Positions 57,847 through 64,000 of a stretch of 64,000 nucleotides of DNA are shown piece after piece. The notes beneath the pieces are model-generated. The model saw only the letters and a list, made by a program, of their open reading frames with translations, made no database searches and was not told where the DNA came from. The position numbers and the translations under genes were made by a program. The stretch is taken from contig NZ_JAPNKE010000002.1 in the NCBI RefSeq assembly GCF_026626665.1, forward strand, positions 5,805,168-5,869,167. The letters run 5' to 3'. Each line of letters begins with the position of its first letter. Within the stretch, counting starts at the first letter, position 1. This DNA is from Nannocystis pusilla (GTDB taxonomy: Bacteria; Myxococcota_A; Polyangia; Nannocystales; Nannocystaceae).

Positions 57847-58605
57847 GTGCGACTTCGTTACGCAGCCAAGACCGATGTGGGCATGAAGCGCGCCCACAAC
57901 GAGGATTACTTCTCGCTGATCGAAGACGAGAAGGTGTTCTTGGTCGCCGACGGCATGGGTGGGCACGCCTGTGGCGAGGTCGCGAGCAAGCTCTCCGGCG
58001 ACGTCATCAGCGAGTTCTACATGCACTCGAAGGACATGGACGCGACGTGGCCGTACCGCTACGACCCGAACCTGTCCTACCCGGAGAACCGCATGGTCGC
58101 CGCCATAAGGCTGGCCAACGCGCGCATCTACGACGCCGCGCAGAAGAACCCGAACCTGCGCGGCATGGGCACCACGATCGTCGGCTGCATGTTCGTCGGC
58201 GATCACGTCTACATCTCCCACGTCGGTGACTCGCGCTGCTACCGGATCAACGCCGAGATCAAGCAGCTCACCCGCGACCACTCGCTGCTCGAGGACTACA
58301 AGGACGCGCGGCCCGACATGAGCGAGGAAGAGGCGCGCAACTTCCCGCACAAGAACGTCATCACGCGCGCGCTCGGCATGCGCGACACGGTCCAGGTCGA
58401 CATCACCAAGCACCAGGTGAACGACGGCGACCAGTTCGTCCTCTGCTCCGACGGCCTGTCGGGCATGGTCGACGACAAGACGATCTACAAGATCGTGCGC
58501 GAGGCCAGCACCCTCGAGAACGCGGTCGCCGAGCTCATCGAGCAGGCCAACCGCGCCGGCGGCACCGACAACATCACCGCCATGCTGATCCAGTGCAACC
58601 TCTAG
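57847..58605 (+). CDS. PP2C-type Ser/Thr protein phosphatase
   Basis: 252 residues from GTG. The bacterial PP2C (Stp1-like) motifs are all present: AKTDVGMKRAHNEDY, VADGMGGHACGEVAS (metal-binding Asp and Gly), ISHVGDSRCYRI, LTRDHSLLEDY, ITRALGM, LCSDGLSGMV and GGTDNITAMLI. It reverses Ser/Thr phosphorylation, probably by kinases such as that at 59057. It is intact and cytoplasmic, the first gene of a three-gene run. TAGGAT lies 10 bases before GTG. Confidence 0.94.
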   Translation: MRLRYAAKTDVGMKRAHNEDYFSLIEDEKVFLVADGMGGHACGEVASKLSGDVISEFYMHSKDMDATWPYRYDPNLSYPENRMVAAIRLANARIYDAAQKNPNLRGMGTTIVGCMFVGDHVYISHVGDSRCYRINAEIKQLTRDHSLLEDYKDARPDMSEEEARNFPHKNVITRALGMRDTVQVDITKHQVNDGDQFVLCSDGLSGMVDDKTIYKIVREASTLENAVAELIEQANRAGGTDNITAMLIQCNL

Positions 58606-58621
58606 TCTCGCTCTCACCTCC

Positions 58622-59010
58622 GTGACCGCCGACTCCCCCGCCAATCGCCGCGCCGAGCCCCGGCTCCCGGTCCACTTCGAGGTCGACTGCACCTCGGGTG
58701 ACACCTTTCTCTACGCCCACATCACCGACATCTCGTCGATGGGCATCTTCATCTCGACCGACAAGCCGCTGCCGGTCGGGACGGTGCTGCGCTGGCCTTC
58801 ACGCCGCGCCCCGAGGCGACCGGCGGGGCCGCGCCGCATCGGCTCGAGCTGACCGGCGAGGTCGTGTGGAACACGACCGGCCAGGTCGGCCCCGACAAGC
58901 CCGGCATGGGCGTGCGCTTCCATCACGCCGCCCCCAAGACGCGCAGCCGCCTGCTCGAGCTGGTGCGCGCGATCGCGTATCTCGACGTCACGACCGATAT
59001 CAAGCCCTAG
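58622..59010 (+). CDS. PilZ domain protein (one apparent frameshift)
   Basis: About 129 residues after repair, starting GTG. RRAEPRLPVHFEVDC (RxxxR start), TDISSMGIFISTDKPLPVGT ((D/N)xSxxG motif) and GEVVWNTTGQVGPDKPGMGVRF fit PilZ, with the Arg pair and DISSMG for cyclic-di-GMP binding. The frame breaks near 58791 (CTGCGGCTGGCC read as CTGCGCTGGCC); one G restores LRLAFTPRPEATGG. Lies 16 bases after the phosphatase gene, so it could be co-transcribed. Likely a c-di-GMP-responsive adaptor in motility or secretion. Confidence 0.85.
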
Positions 59011-59056
59011 GTAGTCCGCTCTCTGCCCGGGCGTCGCTGTCGCCCGGCTGGCCCGT

Positions 59057-62000
59057 ATGTCCCTTCGGACACCCAACGACCGTCCCGGCGGCGAGGCCGG
59101 GGACGACGAGCCGGCCGCCATTCCGCGACGGATCGGTCGCTTCGCGCTGCTCCGCCGCCTCGGCGCCGGGGCGATGGGAGTGGTCTACGCGGCCTACGAT
59201 CCGCAGCTCGACCGCAAGGTCGCGGTCAAGCTGCTGAAGCGCGGCGACGGCGAGCCGAACACGCGCTGGCAGGATCGGCTGCTGCGCGAGGCCCAGGCGC
59301 TGGCCAAGCTGTCGCACCCGAACGTGGTCCAGATCCACGAGGTCGGCTTCCACGGCGACGAGGTGTTCGTCGCCATGGAGTTCGTCACCGGCATGACCCT
59401 TCGGACATGGCTCTCGGAGCAGCGTCGGAGCTGGCGCGAGGTCGCGGCGGTGTTCGCCCAGGCGGCGCGCGGCCTGGCGGCGGCGCACGCGGCCGGCCTC
59501 GTCCACCGCGACGTCAAGCCCGACAACATCCTGGTCGGCAGCGACGGCCGGGTCCGCGTGGTCGACTTCGGCCTGGTCCGCTTCGGCGACGAGGACGACG
59601 ACGAGCACACCGACGAGGTCCCGCTGGCGCGGGCGCAGGCGACCCGCACGGCCTCGGGCATCCTGCTCGGGACGCCGGCGTACATGTCGCCGGAGCAGTT
59701 CCGCGGCCGCCCTGCCGACGCGCTGTCCGACCAGTTCAGCCTGTGCGTGGCGCTCTACGAGGCGCTGCACGGCGAGCGGCCGTTCGCCGGCGAGACCACC
59801 GACGAGGTCGCGCACGCGGTGGTGCGCGGGCAGCTGGCGCCGCGGCTCGAGCGGCCGGTGCCGGCGTGGTTGCAGCGCCTGGTGCTGCGCGGCCTGGCCC
59901 ACGACCCCGGGGCGCGCTGGCCAAACCTCGACGTCCTGGCCGCCGAGCTGGCCCGCGACCACGGCCGCCGCCGCCGCGTCCTCGCGCTCGCGGCGGCCGC
60001 CGCCGCCGCGCTCGCGGCCGCGGTGGTGGCTGTCCTTGGGTCAGCTCGTGGCGCGACCGCGAGGCCCGGGCGCAGTCGGAGGCGCTCGCCGCCGGCCGCC
60101 TGCGCGCCGCCGAGGAGAGCATCGACGAGTTCCTCCGCGCCGGTCGCCAGGCCGACGCCGCCGCCGTGCTCGACGCCTTCGTCGCGGTGCCCGAGCACCG
60201 CACCACCCGCGCCCTCGCCGACGCCCTGCGCGGCTGGGGCGACCGCATGCGCGCCCGCGACGACATCCCGGCCGCCCGCGCCGCCTACGCCCGCGCCTAC
60301 GCGGCCGCCCAGGGCCCCGCCGCCGAGCGGGCGATCCTCGGCGACTTCGTGCGCCTGTTCCACGAGCAGTGGTCGTGGGACCAGCTCGGCACCCTGTGCG
60401 AGCTGCTGGCCCGCCAGGACCCCCAAAGCCCGTGGTCGGGCCGCTGCGCCGAGGCGGCGTTCGCCCGCCGCGACTTCCACGCGGTCACGGCCGCGCACGC
60501 CCGCAGCCCCGGCGATCCGACCCTCGCCGACCTCGCGCCGCTGGCCGCCGCCTGGGCCGAGGCCACCCCGCTCGGCCACGACGTCATCGGCGCCGGCACC
60601 CTGCCCGGCTCCGGCGCCGCGGCGCGCGAGCTCTACCTCCACGTCGACAGCCCCGCGCCCGGCCGCCTCGACGTCGTCCGCCCGTCCCCCAAGCTGCCGG
60701 TGGTCCGCAGCTACGCCCTGCCGAGCCGGTTCGCCCCGCGCCTGCGCCCCCTGTCCCTCGGGCCAGACGAGCCGCCGCTGCTGATCACCTGGAGCGCCAC
60801 CCACCGCCGCGTCTCGCTGTCGGCCGCCGGGCCCGAGCGCCTGGCCGAGCTGGTCAGCGTCACCGCCGACGAGCCGCTCGGGGCCGACGTCGCCGACCTC
60901 GACGGCGACGGGCAGCAGGAGGTCTACGTCGGCACCGGCCCGTACGGGCGGGTGCTCCTGTCCTTTCGGCCACTGGCCGATGGGACATGGCGCATCGACC
61001 ATCCTCACCCCGAGACCGACGCCACCAACTCCGACATCTCGGCGGTGCTCGCCGCCGACCTCGACGGCGACGGCGCCCAGGAGCTGGCGCTCGCGGCCGG
61101 CCCGTGGCGCGCCTTCGACGTCCGGGTGCTGCGCCCGGGCAAGGACCGCGCGCTCGAACTGGTGGCCCGGCGCAAGCTCGGCGCGGTCGTCGGCCTCGCC
61201 ACCCTGCGCGCCGCCGACGGCGAGCGCCTGCTCGTCGCCGCCAAGACCGACGGCTACCCGAGCAAGGTCGCCTTCTCCGCCAGCGACCCCGCCGGGCCGC
61301 CGGCGGGCGTGTACCTGCTGCGCCTCGCGGGCCGCGAGCTCGAGACGGTGCGCTTTCTGCCCGCGCCGCGCCGCGCCGGCGCGGCCGCCCCGGTCGACCT
61401 GCACCGCCTCGACGTCGGCGACCTCGACGGCGACGGCCTCGACGACATCATCCTCGGCGTCCACGACCCCGAGCTGCAGCCGGGCTTCACGGTGATCCAC
61501 CGCCAGCGCATCGACGGCAGCTTCGGCGTCGCCAGCCTGGCCGGCTTCCGCCCGGTCGCACTGGTCGAGGTCGACGGCGATCCAGCCGCCGAGCTGGTCG
61601 CGCGCACCACCGTGGCGACCCTGAGCCAGGAGACCTGGCTGCTCGGCGCGGGCGCCGAGGCGACGCCGACGCTGCAGGTCGCCCGCGCGCCGCAATCGGC
61701 CCCGCCGCCGGCGCTGTCGGACCGGCTGCTCGCCAGCGCGTGGCTGCGCGCCGAGCAGCTGGCCGCGCTCGACCTGTCCTCCGAGGCAGCTCGCGCGCTC
61801 GACGACCTCGCCGGCCTCCTGCCCGACGAGCCGCGCGCGGTCGCCCGCCTGCGGGCCGCCGAGCTGCACGAGGCCGCCGGCGATCACCTCGCCGCGGCCG
61901 AGCGGTTCGAACAGCTCGGCGAGCAGACCGACGCCCTGCTGGGAGCGGCCCACGCCTACGAGCAGGCCGGGCGGTTCGCCGACGCCCTGCGGGTCGCGCG

Positions 62001-63438
62001 GCGCCTCGCCGAGCGCGCCGACCTGCCGCGCTCCGAGGCCGCCCACGTGCGCGACCGCGTGGCCCAGCTGGCCGCGATCGTCGAGGACGTCGACGTCCTC
62101 GCCCTGCGCTTCGACCAGCCGCTGCCGTCGCCGTGGCAGATCGACGACCCGACCGCGGCCCACCAGGACCTCGTCGGCCAGCACCTGCAGATCGACGCCT
62201 TCGCCGGCCGCGGCCCGATCGCCCGCCTGCCGTTCGAGTGGTCGACCGGCCCGCTCGGCCTCCAGGTCGACCTCGTGCTCGAGCGCGGCGAGTGGGGCTC
62301 GGGCCTGGTCGTCGGCGTGCGCCCGCTCGGCAGCCCGACCCTGCTGTCGGCGGTCCGCATCGAGGTCAGCGGCGGCGGCGGCGTGTTCCGGCGCCGCCAC
62401 TCGTGCCAGGTCGGCGGCGCCGAGGAGTACATCCTGACCCAAGAGCCAGGCGAAGATCCGGCCCGCCCCAGCCACCTCCACTTCGCCCTCGAGCTGCTGC
62501 CCGAGCTCGGCCAGGTCGCCTGCAGCGCGGTGGTCGACGGCGTCCGTCACGAGCGGCGCACCCGCCTGGCGGCCGACGGCCTGCCGCCCCCCGGCCGCTA
62601 CGAGCTGGTCGTCATGCCGAGCAGCTTCGGCACCATCACGGGCCTGTGGAGCTCGGCCAAGCTGCGCGCGCTGACCCTCCGCGGGGCCCGCTTCGGCGCC
62701 GCGCCGACCGAGGAGCCGCCGGTGGCCTACGCGGCCCGCCTGTTGGTCCAGGGCGAGGCCGAGGCGGCGCTGGCCGAGCTGGAGCGGGCCCCGGACGACG
62801 CGCCGCAGCCGGCGATCTGGCGCGCCCTGGCGCTGTCGGAGCTCGGCCGCTGGGCCGAGGCGACCGCGGCCCTGCGCCCCGGTCTGCTCGACGACCCGTC
62901 GGCGCGCGCGACCCTGCTCGGCCTGATGCGGGCGCGGCGACAGACGATCGCCCCGCTGGTGCGCGCCGCGTACGGCCCCGGCTACTTCCGCCTGTTCTGG
63001 GACGCCATGTCCGACGTGGTCCGCCACCACGGCGACCCGCTCATCGAGCGCGCGCTGACCACCGCGCTGTCGGACCTCGGCGAGTTCCGCCCGGCCCCGG
63101 GCGACATCGAGGGACATGTCCTCAAGGTCACGTTGCTGTTCGAGCGCGGCCGGGCCTGGAGCGCGCTGCGGCAGGAGCAGCGCGCCCGCGTCGACCTGGC
63201 CGCCGCCGCCGCGCTGGCCGAGCTGCTGCCGCCGGCCCGCCGCGCCGACCTCGAGATCGACTACGAGCGCGCCGCCCTCGAGGCGGTCTCGGGCCACCGC
63301 GACGCCGCCCGCGAGTTCGCCGCCCGCGCCCTCCTGCGCGCCCCCAGCCGCGAGCTGATGGCCGACCGCATCCGCTTCGACCCCCGCTTCGCCGCCCTCG
63401 TCGCCGACCCCGCCTGGCTCGACCTCCTCGATGACTGA
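59057..63438 (+). CDS. Giant Ser/Thr protein kinase with FG-GAP-like and TPR-like domains (one apparent frameshift)
   Basis: About 1460 residues after repair. Kinase domain at 27-300: glycine loop GAGAMG (36-41), Lys58, HRDVKPDN (150-157), DFG (170-172), GTPAYMSPEQF. A membrane helix follows near 312-335 (LALAAAAAAALAAAVVAVL). The outside part has helical repeats (DAAAVLDAFVAVPEHRTTRALADAL), two DxDGDG calcium-loop repeats (DLDGDGQQEV, DLDGDGAQEL, DLDGDGLDDI) as in FG-GAP propellers, then TPR-like helices and a jelly-roll-type segment (RLPFEWSTGPLGLQVDLVLERG). Single break near 60036 (CTTTGGG read as CTTGGG). Motif sequences encode the start (MSLRTP) and four internal spots. Sensor of a surface ligand is inference; partners may be the PP2C and PilZ genes just upstream. 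Confidence 0.88.
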
Positions 63439-63442
63439 ACGA

Positions 63443-63462
63443 GCATGTCCTTCAGGACATGC
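63443..63462. terminator. GCATGTCC-TTCA-GGACATGC hairpin
   Basis: Perfect 8-base-pair stem, 4 bases after the kinase stop, in a convergent gap. Loop TTCA. Confidence 0.65.
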
Positions 63463-63467
63463 CCCAT

Positions 63468-63493
63468 CGAGCATGCTCCGAGGGGCATGCTCG
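63468..63493. terminator. CGAGCATGC...GCATGCTCG hairpin
   Basis: CGAGCATGC (63468-63476), 8-base loop, GCATGCTCG (63485-63493), perfect 9-base-pair stem. Second hairpin between the kinase and amidohydrolase ends. Confidence 0.65.
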
Positions 63494-63518
63494 AACGGAC
63501 ACCCCCATCAGACCCCGC

Positions 63519-64000
63519 TCACTTCGGCGCGACGACCTCGCCGCCGACGATGGTCGCCCGGATCGCCGCCGTGCGCAGCTCGAGCGGCGCCATCTTGAAG
63601 ATGTCGCCGGTGAAGCAGGTCAGGTCGGCCAGCATCCCCGGCGCCAGCGTCCCCGCCCACGGCTCGCGCCGGCTCGCGTACGCGGCCCCGCGGGTGAACG
63701 CCGCCAGCGCCTCGTCGAGCGTCAGGCGCTGGTCGGGCAGCCAGCCGCCGGGCGGGTTGCCCTGCGGGTCCTGGCGGGTGATCGCCGAATAGAGGCCGAA
63801 CGTCGGCTCGACCTCCTCGACCGGGAAATCGGAGCCGAACGCCAGCGGCACCTCGGCGTCGAGGAAGCGGCGCCACGCGTACGCCCCCGCCAGCCGCTGG
63901 GCGCCGACCCGTTGCTCGGCCCACGGCATGTCGCTGGTCGCGTGGGTCGGCTGCATGCTGGCGATCGCGCCCAGCTCGGCGAAGCGCGGGATGTCGGCGA
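63519..64000 (-). CDS. Amidohydrolase family protein (5' end outside window)
   Basis: C-terminal about 160 residues. SMQPTHATSDMPWAEQRVG, PLAFGSDFPVEEVEPTFGLYSAITRQDPQG, LTLDEALAAFTRGAAYASRRE and GTLAPGMLADLTCFTGDIF are typical of the YtcJ-like metal-dependent amidohydrolases, where the GSD Asp binds the metal and QPTH gives a histidine ligand region. The N-terminal HxH site is beyond the window. Substrate unknown. It ends 80 bases from the kinase, with two hairpins between. Confidence 0.88.
   Translation of the reverse strand, partial: ADIPRFAELGAIASMQPTHATSDMPWAEQRVGAQRLAGAYAWRRFLDAEVPLAFGSDFPVEEVEPTFGLYSAITRQDPQGNPPGGWLPDQRLTLDEALAAFTRGAAYASRREPWAGTLAPGMLADLTCFTGDIFKMAPLELRTAAIRATIVGGEVVAPK

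Noticed and set aside
59755..63474. 1239-residue minus-strand open frame opposite the kinase
   Set aside because: Composition (Arg/Gly/Gln-rich, repeated LGQ and RRR) is that of an antisense shadow; stops are rare in such GC-rich DNA. Same for 9336-11612, 13193-15967 and 23124-25133.

Overview
The window is very GC-rich (roughly 70% or more by eye) with almost only G/C in third codon positions. Gene content and style fit a predatory or social myxobacterium (phylum Myxococcota), most likely Nannocystis-like. Markers are many secreted lipoproteins with a lipobox followed by Thr/Ser/Asp-rich linkers, an FHA-domain sigma-54 activator, a very long Ser/Thr kinase with sensor repeats, a MoxR/DUF58/VWA system, an ECF sigma factor with a cysteine tail and a large outer-membrane barrel. 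No rRNA, prophage, transposase or CRISPR array is visible. The taxonomic call is inference.

Layout. 1-9.4 kb: secreted or envelope proteins (partial carboxylesterase, beta-barrel protein, SGNH hydrolase, M23 peptidase lipoprotein), an SDR oxidoreductase, a cupin, a CPBP protease, tRNA-Ser(GCT) and tRNA-Arg(ACG). 9.5-17.4 kb: duplicated-domain lipoprotein, tadA, methyl-accepting chemotaxis protein, a seven-unit hairpin array, tatB-tatC. 18-25.1 kb: Cys-rich lipoprotein, rhomboid-like membrane protein, FHA/sigma-54 activator, small lipoproteins and two tandem-repeat tracts. 25.5-32.3 kb: pspA with a small partner gene, uppS-cdsA (lipid carrier and phospholipid synthesis), lipoproteins, GH92 mannosidase. 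32.4-36 kb: Rof-like protein, ECF sigma factor, divergent HxlR regulator/monooxygenase pair, SRPBCC protein. 36-41.5 kb, minus strand: MoxR ATPase, DUF58 and BatA-like VWA genes beside an Rpn-like nuclease gene. 41.6-51.3 kb: rhodanese-MoeB fusion, nagZ, outer-membrane barrel, radA with tandemly repeated tail, lipoprotein, carotenoid oxygenase. 51.5-57.7 kb: recA, hypothetical, 5'-nucleotidase, cinA. 57.8-63.4 kb: PP2C phosphatase, PilZ protein and giant kinase in one run. The right edge holds a partial amidohydrolase.

Two things cut across the region. First, a dispersed family of short inverted repeats with arms TGTCC/GGACA or CATGTCC/GGACATG and mostly 4-base loops occurs at 60 or more places by manual count. 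It is densest right after stop codons (often as long terminator-like hairpins), forms an array at 15.1-15.6 kb, and also lies inside reading frames, where it supplies codons. This is the best candidate for an undescribed element. Second, about 14 otherwise normal genes are broken by 1-2 base indels, mostly missing bases in homopolymers. I read these as consensus errors of long-read sequencing rather than real pseudogenes, and give the repaired gene spans.

Many genes lack a Shine-Dalgarno sequence but have a TAnnnT -10-like hexamer 6-10 bases before the start codon, which suggests frequent leaderless transcription.
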